The notes beneath the pieces were generated by a model that was not told where the DNA came from, did not search any database, and worked only from the letters and a program-made list of their open reading frames with translations. A program made the position numbers and the translations under genes. A stretch of 52,848 nt of DNA from an uncultured Eubacteriales bacterium (GTDB lineage Bacteria > Bacillota > Clostridia > Peptostreptococcales > Anaerovoracaceae): assembly GCA_900315485.1 (NCBI GenBank), contig OMZI01000016.1, forward strand, positions 1 through 52,848, in the 5' to 3' direction. Below are positions 8,255 through 16,934 of this stretch, piece after piece (within the stretch, counting starts at the first letter, position 1; every line of letters starts with the position of its first letter).

Positions 8255-9457
8255 ATGATTTCCAATGCAATGAAACCTTTCCTGGCAGGAAGCTCGACTA
8301 TCAGAGCCATGTTCGAAGAAGGAAAGAGAATGGCTAAGGTTTACGGCGAAGAGAATGTCTATGACTTCAGCATAGGCAATCCGGGGCTCAATCCGCCACA
8401 GGAAGTGTTTGATGCCATAGACGAGATCAACCACAAGCTTGATCCTCACTATGTACACAGCTATCCGTCCAATGCCGGATATGAATCAACAAGAAAAGCT
8501 GTCGCTGATGACCTGAACGAGAGAGCCGGTGGAGATTATTTCGATGCAGACCACATCATCATGACATGCGGTGCCGGATATGCTATCAACATCATAAACA
8601 AGTGCATTTTCGATCCTGGCGACAAGCTTGTAGTATTTGCTCCTTATTTCGTTGAATACGGCAACTGGGCACGCAACTGGGGCGCTGATACTCTCGTGGT
8701 ACCTGCTAATCCTGAACTTAAATTTGACCCTGATGCTGAGGCCCTGAGAGAGATCCTCGTACCTGAGGTCAAGGCGGTAATGCTCAACAACCCTAACAAC
8801 CCTACAGGCAAGATCTATTCAAGAGAAGCTCTCGATGCTGTAGCTGATGTTCTCAGAGAGGCAGAGGAGAAATTCGGACATACTATCTATCTGATCTGCG
8901 ATGAGCCGTACAGAGAACTGGTTTATGACGGCTCTGACGTTCCGTTCCCTGGCGACTACTACAAGGATTCACTGATCGCTTATTCATGGTCCAAATCCCT
9001 GTCTATGCCTGGAGACAGAATCGGATACGTAGCCGTTCCGAAGTTCGCTGAAGGACACGAAGAGCTCGCACAGGCCCTTGTCGTAGCCGGCAGAGTACTC
9101 GGCGGGACCAATGCTCCGACGATCCAGGAACTGATAGTTGAAAGATGCCTCAAGGAGAGGTCTGATCTTGACTATTACAAGAGAAACGCTCAGGATCTGT
9201 ACAGAATCGTTCATGAAGAAGCAGGTTTTGAATGCATCTATCCGCAGGGCGCTTTCTACATGTGGATCAAGTCACCTGTGGAAGACGAAAAAGAATTCGT
9301 TCAGGCTGCCAAGGAAGAGAGAATCCTGATCGTACCGGGAAGCTCCTTCGCAGGTCCGGGATGGGTAAGGGCATCCTTCTGCATAGCCAACGAGACGATT
9401 CTGAGATCAACCGAATCCTGGCATAACCTCGGAAAGAAATACGGTCTCATGAAATAA
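8255..9457 (+). CDS. PLP-dependent aminotransferase, class I/II (aspartate aminotransferase-like)
   Basis: 400-residue cytosolic fold-type I aminotransferase. It has the N-terminal FSIGNPGLNPP segment, the glycine-rich TCGAGYAI loop that binds PLP phosphate, NNPNNPTGK with the cofactor Asn, CDEPYREL with the pyridine-contacting Asp, and SWSKSLSMPGDRIGY with the Schiff-base Lys. Near the C-terminus PGSSFAGPGWVRASFC contains the carboxylate-binding Arg. An in-frame ATG-proximal region upstream (from 8189) lacks a good site; GGAGG at 8240-8244 supports ATG 8255. It is a close paralogue of the enzyme at 50926. The amino-acid specificity cannot be read from sequence. Confidence 0.88.
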   Translation: MISNAMKPFLAGSSTIRAMFEEGKRMAKVYGEENVYDFSIGNPGLNPPQEVFDAIDEINHKLDPHYVHSYPSNAGYESTRKAVADDLNERAGGDYFDADHIIMTCGAGYAINIINKCIFDPGDKLVVFAPYFVEYGNWARNWGADTLVVPANPELKFDPDAEALREILVPEVKAVMLNNPNNPTGKIYSREALDAVADVLREAEEKFGHTIYLICDEPYRELVYDGSDVPFPGDYYKDSLIAYSWSKSLSMPGDRIGYVAVPKFAEGHEELAQALVVAGRVLGGTNAPTIQELIVERCLKERSDLDYYKRNAQDLYRIVHEEAGFECIYPQGAFYMWIKSPVEDEKEFVQAAKEERILIVPGSSFAGPGWVRASFCIANETILRSTESWHNLGKKYGLMK

Positions 9458-9458
9458 T

Positions 9459-9611
9459 GTGACACCGGGGACGGTTCTCTCTGTCATATTTCAATAATGC
9501 AAATCAAAAGCAGCATTTTTCATTGTCTGACGCAATAGGAAATGCTGCTTTGTTTCGTATGATATTCAGTTATCCGTAAAACATGACAGTGAGAACCGTC
9601 CCCGGCATCAC
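9459..9611. repeat. 153-bp palindromic REP/MITE-like element
   Basis: Outer arms 9459-9487 and 9583-9611 are inverted copies matching at about 26 of 29 positions, with the core GGGGACGGTTCTC. Inside is a second dyad, AAAGCAGCATTT / AAATGCTGCTTT (9507-9518, 9540-9551). The core resembles the GGGGACGGTTCTC ends I associate with non-autonomous elements and REP-type transposase (Y1/RAYT) repeats in many bacteria. It fills the gap between the aminotransferase stop and the buk stop and can act as a bidirectional terminator. Confidence 0.75.
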
Positions 9612-9612
9612 T

Positions 9613-10758
9613 TTATCTCTGTGGTACTGTGCCCGGCTTTACTCCCGGTACGATACTGATCCTGTCTTCAGCTGCTGCTGCGATCTCGCCGAAGTCCTGA
9701 AGGACTTCTTCGCCTCTGAGGACTCTGAGGCAGCCTGCTGCGAGAGCTTCCATCTCGTATTCGCCTGCCATGACTTCAACAGGGCAGATGAATGATACGT
9801 GATCAGTGATATATTCGGATACATACTTGGAGTATGAGATGCCGCCTGTCAGGATGATGCGGTCAACCTTGCCGCATACTGTTGCTGCGAGCTTGGCGAT
9901 ATCCTTGGCAACGCTGAGGCACATTGCTTCATATACGATTGCTGCATACTTGTCTCCGTCAGCGATCATTTTCTCTACGTCACGTGCATCTGCTGTGCCG
10001 AGATGAGCGATGAGACCGCCCTTGCCGTGGAAGAGCTTCATGGCTTCCTTGTATGAATACTTGCCGCTGTAGCAGAGGTCTACAAGACGCTTTGCGCTGA
10101 CTCCGCCGCCTCTTTCAGGTGTGAAGTTGCCCTCATCATCGTTGACGGAATCGATGTTGACACCGTCCTTGTACAGCCTGATGGAGCTGCCGCCGCCGAG
10201 ATGGGCAACGATGAATGTGCACTCCTCAAACTTCTTTCCGAGCTTTTCCTCTGCGCATTTGATAGCCATGGCTCTTGTGTTGAGTGTGTGGCCGACTGTG
10301 AAATGAGGAAGTTCAGGAACACCGCTTACTCTGCAGAGAGGGATCTTCTCATCCGTTCCGATAGCATCATAAATGCATACAGGGATACCGTATTCCTTGT
10401 TGAGGTCGAATGCGATCATGCTTCCGATCAGGGAAGGATGCTTGGCGAGATCCTCAGGCCTTGTCAGGAAGTCGATCATTGCCTGGTCGATACTTATTGC
10501 CCCGTGAGGACAAGGCAGGATATTGCCGCCTCTTGAAACGGCAGCTGTCAGTGAATCCATGCTGACGCCGTTGGCAGCCATTGATTCCCTGATTTTGTTG
10601 TATCTGAACTCATACTGCTCTGTAACATCGCCAAAAGGTGCGAGCTCCTCTGTTGTATGGCGGATGGTGTCGTTGAATACTTCTTTGTCGTCGTCGTAAA
10701 CTGCGATCTTGCTGGAAGTCGATCCGAGGTTCATTACGAGAATTCTCTCTGTGCCCAT
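9613..10758 (-). CDS. buk: Butyrate kinase
   Basis: 381 residues of the acetate/butyrate kinase (ASKHA) family; it converts butyryl phosphate and ADP to butyrate and ATP, the last step of one butyrate fermentation route. Motifs: N-terminal phosphate-binding LVMNLGSTSSKIAV, the VAHLGGGSS loop and LTGGISYS near the C-terminus. CAAAGGAG precedes the ATG. It is about 25 residues longer than usual, the extra lying at the C-terminus (ending PGVKPGTVPQR), and the stop codon is two bases from the palindromic repeat. No phosphotransbutyrylase gene is adjacent; branched-chain acid kinase activity is also possible. Confidence 0.92.
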   Translation of the reverse strand: MGTERILVMNLGSTSSKIAVYDDDKEVFNDTIRHTTEELAPFGDVTEQYEFRYNKIRESMAANGVSMDSLTAAVSRGGNILPCPHGAISIDQAMIDFLTRPEDLAKHPSLIGSMIAFDLNKEYGIPVCIYDAIGTDEKIPLCRVSGVPELPHFTVGHTLNTRAMAIKCAEEKLGKKFEECTFIVAHLGGGSSIRLYKDGVNIDSVNDDEGNFTPERGGGVSAKRLVDLCYSGKYSYKEAMKLFHGKGGLIAHLGTADARDVEKMIADGDKYAAIVYEAMCLSVAKDIAKLAATVCGKVDRIILTGGISYSKYVSEYITDHVSFICPVEVMAGEYEMEALAAGCLRVLRGEEVLQDFGEIAAAAEDRISIVPGVKPGTVPQR

Positions 10759-10893
10759 AAATGTTCTCCTTTGCTGTTATATCTGAAAAAATCTGAAGCG
10801 TGGTCTTGAAATGTGCCTGCCGGACTTCCAGGCTGCTGCCCCTCATGTATCCGCAGAACATCCACAAGATATATTATCATATTGAATTACAGA

Positions 10894-10935
10894 AAAAGTG
10901 AGCATTTCAAGGAAAAACCCCGGGTGCTCACTTTT
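10894..10935 (-). terminator. Terminator of the uracil permease gene
   Basis: Perfect stem AAAAGTGAGCA / TGCTCACTTTT (10894-10904, 10925-10935); on the minus strand it ends in a T-rich tract and lies just after the permease stop. Confidence 0.8.
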
Positions 10936-10961
10936 CTATATTATCAGTCAGTAATTATGTT

Positions 10962-12302
10962 CTAGAGATCTGCTGCCTCAGCTTCGATCTCAGCTGCTTC
11001 GCTGCTGTCCTCAGCGCCATCATACTCATTGGTGAGATGGAACTTGTCGAGCAGGTACATGACCAGTCCGAGTGCCATGCCTGTAAGTGCAGCCAGGCTC
11101 ATTCCGGAGAGCTGAGCTGAACCAAGCTTGATAGCGATACCTGAGAGACCGACAACGAATACTACGGAAGTCATTGCAAGGTTGCGAGGCTTGGAGTAGT
11201 CGATCTTGGCATCTACCATCAGACGGATACCGCTTGCTCCGATCATTCCGTAAAGCAGGAAGCTGACGCCGCCCATTACAGGACCAGGGATGGTCTGGAT
11301 GAGAGCCGATGCCTTGCCGATGAATGAAAGAAGGATCGAGAATGCAGCTGCGCCGCCGATGACCCATACGCTGTATACCTTGGTGATGGCCATGACACCG
11401 ATGTTCTCACCGTAAGTCGTAGTAGGGCATGAACCGCAGAATCCGGAGAGTGCTGTCGAGAAACCGTCAGCGAACATGGATCTGTGGAGTCCCGGATCCT
11501 TCAGAAGATCCTTACCTACGACCTCGGATGTAACGACCTGATGTCCGATGTGCTCGGAAACAACTACGAGAGTTGCAGGAATGATGATCAGGATAGCCTG
11601 CAGGCTCCACTGCGGTGTCTGGAATGCAGGAAGCTCGAATACAGGAGACTGGCCAACAGACGAGAAGTCAACAAGTCCGAATGCAAGTGCAAGGCAGTAT
11701 CCTGCAATGATCGAGATCAGGATGGCGATGGCGCTTGCAAATCCTCTGTACAGTACTCCGCCGAATACAGCAAGGAGAAGTGTGACCAGGAAAACGGTGA
11801 GGACCTTAGGGTCAAGATTCTCTACCATGGTTCCGTCAGAATTCAGGATGCCGCCTGTCTGTGCTGCGTTGCCTGCGAGCTCAAGACCGATGAGAGCGAC
11901 AACAGGTCCCATAGCAGCCGGAGGGAGGATGGCGTCGATCCACTTGGTCCCTACGAACTTGATCAGAATTGCGATCGCGCACATCAGGAGACCGGTCACA
12001 ACGAATCCGCCGAGTGCATATCTGTATCCGAGACCTTCAGTTCCGATGACAAGAAGTGCAGGGGAGATGAAGGCGAATGAGGAACCGAGATATGCAGGAG
12101 CTTTGCCCTTGGTGCAGATAATGAAGATGAATGTTCCGATGCCGTTCATGAGAAGGGCGATGGAAGGATTGATCCCGAGGATGTACGGTACAAGCACTGA
12201 TGCGCTGAACATAGCGAAAGTGTGCTGGATCGAAAGCGGGATACCTTTGCTCAAAGGGACTCTTTCCTGGATCCCAATGATTTTTCTCTGTTGCTTAGCC
12301 AT
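10962..12302 (-). CDS. uraA: Uracil permease (NCS2 family)
   Basis: 446-residue nucleobase:cation symporter-2 carrier with about 14 membrane segments. The start VPLSKGIPLSIQHTFAMFSASVLVPYILG is the classic UraA/PyrP N-terminus; the QHT histidine-containing segment and later PTTTYGENIGVMAITKVYS are substrate-site motifs of uracil transporters. The C-terminus is acidic. The frame could begin five codons earlier, but AAAGAGGTAATT directly before ATG 12302 supports this start. It is a single gene with its own promoter and terminator; no pyrimidine gene is adjacent. Xanthine transport is less likely given the motif set. Confidence 0.9.
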   Translation of the reverse strand: MAKQQRKIIGIQERVPLSKGIPLSIQHTFAMFSASVLVPYILGINPSIALLMNGIGTFIFIICTKGKAPAYLGSSFAFISPALLVIGTEGLGYRYALGGFVVTGLLMCAIAILIKFVGTKWIDAILPPAAMGPVVALIGLELAGNAAQTGGILNSDGTMVENLDPKVLTVFLVTLLLAVFGGVLYRGFASAIAILISIIAGYCLALAFGLVDFSSVGQSPVFELPAFQTPQWSLQAILIIIPATLVVVSEHIGHQVVTSEVVGKDLLKDPGLHRSMFADGFSTALSGFCGSCPTTTYGENIGVMAITKVYSVWVIGGAAAFSILLSFIGKASALIQTIPGPVMGGVSFLLYGMIGASGIRLMVDAKIDYSKPRNLAMTSVVFVVGLSGIAIKLGSAQLSGMSLAALTGMALGLVMYLLDKFHLTNEYDGAEDSSEAAEIEAEAADL

Positions 12303-12341
12303 AATTACCTCTTTCATTTAAACTATAAAATTTCCACGAAC

Positions 12342-12370
12342 ATTATACTGTCGCGCAGAGAAGGCCACAA
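12342..12370 (-). promoter_or_regulatory. Promoter of the uracil permease gene
   Basis: On the minus strand TTGTGG, 17 bases, TATAAT (plus-strand 12365-12370 and 12342-12347), 40 bases before the start codon. Confidence 0.6.
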
Positions 12371-12513
12371 CGATTTGAGGATAGTCATTTTGTATTTTTT
12401 GAGATAAAGCGTGAAAAACTATCAAAAAGCCGAACGTGCAATAATTTGAAGAAAGAGTTGTTCGCACTAAAAAACGGGCAAAAAGAGCCCGCAGAAGTGG
12501 TATGGGGAATGAT

Positions 12514-12541
12514 TGACTCACTTGCATATTGTGGTAATATT
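12514..12541 (+). promoter_or_regulatory. Putative selD promoter
   Basis: TTGACT, 16 bases, TAATAT. A start 6-8 bases later would fall at 12547-12549, that is on the selD ATG itself, leaving no leader. Confidence 0.5.
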
Positions 12542-12546
12542 TACTC

Positions 12547-13779
12547 ATGAGTAAGACAATAGATGATGAAAAATTAAGAGAAGCGAAGGCTAAGCTTGCG
12601 TGCCATATTGAACCGCCGAAGGGGAGCCCTTATGCAGAAATGCTCGCTCAGAGCGGGCTTGATTCTGATGCCCCGGAAGAGACTGTATCATCATGCGGAA
12701 CGGCGGCCCCTGTACAGGGTGAGAAGATACGTCTGACAGAGATGACCAGTGCCGGCGGATGAGGCGCCAAAATAGGACCGGGTGTCCTGTCAGATATACT
12801 TTCGGGTCTGCCTAAGATCAGCGACCCGAGGATCCTTGTGGGATTTGAAAGCAGCGACGATGCGTGCGTGTACAAGGTGTCTGATGATGTTGCACTGATC
12901 AACACGGTGGACTTCTTCCCGCCTATAGTTGACGATCCGTACATGTTCGGACAGATAGCTGCTGCAAACTCGCTCAGCGATGTCTATGCTATGGGCGGAG
13001 AGCCGAAGCTCGCCATGAACCTGCTGACATTCCCTAATAATAAGCTGCCGCTTGATGTGGTCAAAGCTATCCTCGAGGGCGGAAATGACAAGGTCAATGA
13101 AGCGGGTGCAACGATCGTCGGCGGGCACAGCATCGACGACAAGGAGCCGAAGTACGGACTGTCTGTGACCGGTTTTGCACATCCTGATGATATCCTCAGC
13201 AACAGCGCATGTGAGGGGGATCTGCTGGTCATAACCAAGAAGATCGGAACAGGTATTCTGACTACAGCAGCCAAGGTAGACCTCCTGACTGATGAAGAGA
13301 ATGCTGAGATGGAAGCAACGATGGCATTCCTGAACAGGTATGCATGGGAGGCCATGAAGGGCGTGAAGGTCGACGGATGTACAGATATCACCGGGTTCGG
13401 ACTCATAGGTCATGCTGCCGAGATGGCACGTGCGGGAAATGTCACGCTCGAGCTGTACAGCCATAAGGTGCCGGTATTCCCTAAAGCCATAGAGATGGCG
13501 ACGATGGGCATAATACCTGCCGGTGCATACAGAAACAGGGACTACACAGAAGGCGAAGTCATGGAGTTCCTCTCCAGGGACCCGATGCGCGATGCGATGC
13601 TGAGAGCAAGACTCGACTGCCTCTACGATCCGCAGTCATCAGGCGGACTTCTGATAGCCGTCAAGGAAAAGGAACTGCCGAGGCTGATAGAGCAGCTCGG
13701 TGAGAAGGGCTGCGAGACTGATGTGATCGGCGCATTCAAGCAGAAGAAGGGAAAATTCTCTATAGAGATCCACGATTAG
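12547..13779 (+). CDS. selD: Selenide, water dikinase; selenoprotein with in-frame UGA (Sec72)
   Basis: SelD makes selenophosphate from selenide and ATP. The frame is interrupted only by TGA at 12760-12762, inside TSAGG-U-GAKIGPGVL, exactly where SelD has its catalytic Cys or Sec; the reading frame continues unbroken for 338 more codons. A SECIS-like hairpin follows, and selA, selB and tRNA-Sec are in the same window, so the TGA is read as selenocysteine, giving 410 residues. Other family features are ESSDDACVY and the Gly-rich GGHSIDDKEPKYG region. There are about 55 extra residues before the usual N-terminus. No Shine-Dalgarno precedes ATG 12547; ATG 12640 after GGGGAG is an alternative start. 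Confidence 0.93.
12760..12790 (+). promoter_or_regulatory. Selenocysteine UGA and bacterial SECIS hairpin in selD
   Basis: UGA at 12760-12762 followed by stem AGGAC / GTCCT (12774-12778, 12784-12788) with a CGGGU loop. The loop starts 17 bases after the UGA and carries G residues, as bacterial SECIS elements recognised by SelB do. The stem is short, so pairing of flanking bases may add to it. Confidence 0.75.
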
Positions 13780-13799
13780 CATAATCAGGCAAAATAATA

Positions 13800-13833
13800 A
13801 CAGCATGGAGCCGGAGGCTTCCATGCTGTTTTT
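13800..13833. terminator. Terminator between convergent selD and LysR gene
   Basis: Stem ACAGCATGGA / TCCATGCTGT (13800-13809, 13820-13829) followed by T5. Confidence 0.85.
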
Positions 13834-13849
13834 CTGTATCCTATTCCGC

Positions 13850-14734
13850 TCAGTTCTGCAGTCTGGACCTTACGTATTCCATGAAGGCCTCTGCAGCAGG
13901 GGACAGAGAACTGCTTCTGAGAGTGATCATGTAGAATGAACGCTCTTCGTCAAAATCCTCTATCTGGATTATCCTTGTGCGGCTTCCGATAGTTGATGCG
14001 ACTTTTTCTGAAATGATCGCCACGCCAAGTCCGGCTTCTACGGCACGGATCACTGAATCCATATCGTCGAAAAGAGCGGCGACATCAAAGACTTCCTTAT
14101 CGTAGCCCATGGCAACAGCCGCATCCTCAAACGACTTGCGTGTAGCTGAGCCTGTCTCGCGCCAGATGAAAGGATAGGTAACAGCCTCAGACATGGTGAT
14201 CCTGTCCGGGATATCTGAAGAGGCCGGTGCTATCATTACGACCTTGTCGGTAAAGACCTTGACCGATTCAATGCCTCCGCCCCCGGGTTCATCTCCGATG
14301 AATCCTATCTCACCGCGGCGCTCTGTGATGTTATCGATAACAGTCTGTGTATCCGAAGAAGAAACATAATACTGGATGCCGCTATGCTCCATCCGGAAAC
14401 CTGCAAGAAGATCCGGAAGGAATGTGACTGCCGGAATCGAAGAGCTCTGGATCTCAAGGATACCTTCAACTCTGTCGCTGCTGTTATCGAGCGCGTCGAA
14501 AGCCTGGGCTCTCGCATTGATCATCTCGACTGCATATTTATAGAACTTGGCGCCCTGAGGGGTCATTTCCACAGCACGGCTCTTGCGGTCCAGGAGCTTG
14601 ACTCCGAGTTCCTTCTCAAGATTGCGTATATGTGTGCTGATCGTGGGCTGGGTGAAGAAAGTCGCGTCTGCGGCCTTGCTGAAGCTCTTGTATCTTACTA
14701 CGTTTACGAAAGCTTCTATCTGTTTGAAATCCAT
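13850..14734 (-). CDS. LysR-family regulator, selenium-metabolism-associated type
   Basis: 294 residues. The N-terminal winged helix-turn-helix (FVNVVRYKSFSKAADATFFTQPTISTHIRNLEKELG is represented by residues 9-43) is followed by a type 2 periplasmic-binding-like effector domain from about residue 90. The sequence and its place, convergent with selD, match the LysR subgroup found beside Sec genes in clostridia. It probably senses a small selenium- or sulfur-related effector, but target and ligand are not visible. A CysB-like sulfur role is the main alternative. Its stop is 70 bases from the selD stop with a shared terminator. Confidence 0.82.
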   Translation of the reverse strand: MDFKQIEAFVNVVRYKSFSKAADATFFTQPTISTHIRNLEKELGVKLLDRKSRAVEMTPQGAKFYKYAVEMINARAQAFDALDNSSDRVEGILEIQSSSIPAVTFLPDLLAGFRMEHSGIQYYVSSSDTQTVIDNITERRGEIGFIGDEPGGGGIESVKVFTDKVVMIAPASSDIPDRITMSEAVTYPFIWRETGSATRKSFEDAAVAMGYDKEVFDVAALFDDMDSVIRAVEAGLGVAIISEKVASTIGSRTRIIQIEDFDEERSFYMITLRSSSLSPAAEAFMEYVRSRLQN

Positions 14735-14747
14735 TAAAAAACTCCTC

Positions 14748-15185
14748 CTAATCCATACCCAGGAGCTGTACTTTGGTCACTCCTGGAATATTGCTGATAT
14801 CTCTGATCATATCGTCCAGAGCACCGGCATCCTCACCAAGCTCGAGTGTGATAACTACGTTGGCCTTGGCGTCTACGGGAGGATTCTGAGTGATTGTCCA
14901 GACACTGTAATCGTAGCCGGAGATGACTCCGATAACGGTTGAAAGGATACCTACCTTGTGGCTGATCATCATGCTGATGATAGCGTGACGGCCCATTGAG
15001 ACTGTGCTTATGTTTCTCACCAGGTCTTTGTACTTATAGTAAGTACTGCGGGATATCCCGACCATTTTTACTGCTTCACTGACATCTCTTGCCTGGCCGT
15101 CATCCAGCAGTTCTCTGGCCTGGACGACCTTTTCGAAATACGGAGGCAGTAATGCTTTGTCTACGATCAAGTATTTGCTTTGCAT
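14748..15185 (-). CDS. ACT-domain HTH protein (PheB/ThrR-like threonine regulator)
   Basis: 145 residues. The N-terminus LIVDKALLPPYFEKVVQA leads into a helix-turn-helix (VGISRSTYYKYKD, residues 42-54), then a C-terminal ACT domain (from about residue 72) that should bind an amino acid. This layout is that of PheB (UPF0735), whose Bacillus homologue ThrR represses threonine biosynthesis. Its position directly after thrC and close to hom supports the same role here. The frame extends 17 codons upstream, but ATG 15185 with AAAGG nearby gives the conserved N-terminus. Function as a repressor is inferred from the family and the neighbours. Confidence 0.82.
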   Translation of the reverse strand: MQSKYLIVDKALLPPYFEKVVQARELLDDGQARDVSEAVKMVGISRSTYYKYKDLVRNISTVSMGRHAIISMMISHKVGILSTVIGVISGYDYSVWTITQNPPVDAKANVVITLELGEDAGALDDMIRDISNIPGVTKVQLLGMD

Positions 15186-15232
15186 AGTAATGATAACCTT
15201 TATTATTAGATTTTTCAATAATGGACAGGCGG

Positions 15233-15285
15233 GCACCTGTTAACAATTGTTTAATGCGATATGTATCGCAGATTAACTCAGGTGC
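15233..15285. repeat. Nested hairpin between thrC and the ACT-domain gene
   Basis: Outer stem GCACCTG / CAGGTGC (15233-15239, 15279-15285), continued by TTAA/TTAA pairing, and inner stem TGCGAT / ATCGCA (15255-15260, 15265-15270). No T run, so more likely an RNA-processing or stability element than a terminator. Confidence 0.55.
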
Positions 15286-15292
15286 GCCGGTC

Positions 15293-16774
15293 TTATTCTG
15301 ATTTTCCGATCACATAGTCCTTCATGTCAGAGATCTCAATGACATCCCCGTGCCTTACCTCGCGCGAGAATATCCCGGCAAGGCCTTCAGGTACAGGCGC
15401 GCCTGTGACCTCATGTACTCTGTTCATGTTGGCTTCGTCACTTTCCGAGAGCTCCTCGCCGAGAGCTTCAAGGACTGCGCGTGAGAACTTGTACGGGGAA
15501 GCCGTCGACAGGACGACTGATGCTGCACCGTGCTCAGATGCTCCTGATGCTGCATGTCCTGCATCCAGTTTCTCCATGCAGGCCCACGCTATGGATGTGT
15601 GAGTGTCCATCAGATAGTGCTCTCTGTTGAAAACGTCCCTGATAGCTGCTGCGCCTTCATCATCATCAGCGCAGACTCCGGCGAATACCGAAGTGATCTC
15701 AGCGAGCTCCTCAGCAGTGATTTGATACTCACCGTTCTCCGAAAGAGCCTTCATATACTCAGCTGTGTGCTCTGCACCGCATACGTAGTACAGCAGTCTT
15801 TCGAGGTTGCTTGAAACGAGAATATCCATGGAAGGAGATGTCGTCTTGTGGAACGGCCTCTTTCTGTTATAGTGACCTGTCTCAAGGAACTCAGTCAGTA
15901 CATCATTGCGGTTGGATGCGCATACGAGTCTTCCGACAGGCAGTCCCATCTTCAGGGCAAAATATCCGGCCATGATGTCGCCGAAGTTGCCGGTAGGTAC
16001 GATGTAGTCGACCTTGTCTCCGTCGCTGATCTCACCTGAAGCGAGAAGCTGGCTGTATGCGGCAAAATAGTATACGACCTGCGGAACAAGTCTTCCTATA
16101 TTTATGGAATTTGCACTTGAAAGAGAAACTCCTTCCACAGGATGCGGGATCTCACGGAAGAGGGCCTTGACTCCTGTCTGTGCATCATCGAAGTTGCCGC
16201 GTATAGCACATGCGCATGTATTTGAGCCCGGAGCTGTTACCATCTGGAGACGCTGTGTCTCGGATACTCCGCCGTGAGGGTAGAAGACTACGATCCTTGT
16301 TCCCGGGACATCGCTGAATCCGCAGAGTGCAGCGCTGCCCGTGTCACCTGATGTTGCAGTGAGGATCATGATCTCATCCCTGAAGTCGTTCATGTCACGT
16401 GCTGCAGTCAGCAGGTTAGGAAGTGCTGAAAGAGCTACATCCTTGAATGCTGAGGTAGGACCGTGATACAGCTCGAGAACGTGGCTGCCGCCTACTTTTA
16501 CTACAGGTGTTATCTCAGGTGCCGAGAACTTTCCCTCGTAGCTTCTTGTGACGAGCTCTTCTATAAGAGCATCGCCGTAGTCAGGGAAGAAGATGTTCCA
16601 TACGGCCCTGGCCATTCCGCGGAAATCCTTACTTATAATATCGTGGTAGTCACATCTGATATCCTCAAGATGCTCAGGTATATACAGACCTCCGTCAGGA
16701 GCCTGACCGCTGAGTATGGCGCGGCTTGAACTGACCTTGTGGGACGGATTTCTTGTGCTTATGTAGTTGATCAT
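15293..16774 (-). CDS. thrC: Threonine synthase
   Basis: 493 residues, the long class of PLP-dependent threonine synthase, which converts O-phosphohomoserine to threonine. Starts MINYISTRNPSHKVSSSRAI, a typical N-terminus; the PLP-lysine motif is HGPTSAFKDVAL, and the phosphate-binding loop is TATSGDTGSAAL. It is transcribed away from hom, with 243 bases between, and is followed by the ACT-domain regulator gene on the same strand. The reaction before it, homoserine kinase (thrB), is not encoded in the window. Confidence 0.94.
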   Translation of the reverse strand: MINYISTRNPSHKVSSSRAILSGQAPDGGLYIPEHLEDIRCDYHDIISKDFRGMARAVWNIFFPDYGDALIEELVTRSYEGKFSAPEITPVVKVGGSHVLELYHGPTSAFKDVALSALPNLLTAARDMNDFRDEIMILTATSGDTGSAALCGFSDVPGTRIVVFYPHGGVSETQRLQMVTAPGSNTCACAIRGNFDDAQTGVKALFREIPHPVEGVSLSSANSINIGRLVPQVVYYFAAYSQLLASGEISDGDKVDYIVPTGNFGDIMAGYFALKMGLPVGRLVCASNRNDVLTEFLETGHYNRKRPFHKTTSPSMDILVSSNLERLLYYVCGAEHTAEYMKALSENGEYQITAEELAEITSVFAGVCADDDEGAAAIRDVFNREHYLMDTHTSIAWACMEKLDAGHAASGASEHGAASVVLSTASPYKFSRAVLEALGEELSESDEANMNRVHEVTGAPVPEGLAGIFSREVRHGDVIEISDMKDYVIGKSE

Positions 16775-16802
16775 AATGCTGTCCTCTCTTTATGTTGAAA
16801 AT

Positions 16803-16934
16803 TGTCCGCAATTATGTTACATTATTTTTGCGTCAAAGACAAGTGTTTTCGTGTCGCGGACACAGCTGCGAGTCTTGTCCGCAGTCAACGGAAAATGAAA
16901 AAAATTTTCAGAAATGTTTGTGATTATTCACAAA
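16803..16934. promoter_or_regulatory. thrC-hom divergent control region
   Basis: Contains direct repeats TTGTCCGCA (16803-16811, 16875-16883), the dyad GTGTC-GCG-GACAC (16851-16863), a CodY-like box AATTTTCAGAAATGT (16903-16917; 13 of 15 matches to AATTTTCWGAAAATT) and TTTGTGA-TTAT-TCACAAA (16917-16934). Several of these share a TGTC(C/G)GC core and could be the operator of the nearby ThrR-like protein. Assignments are inference. Confidence 0.5.
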
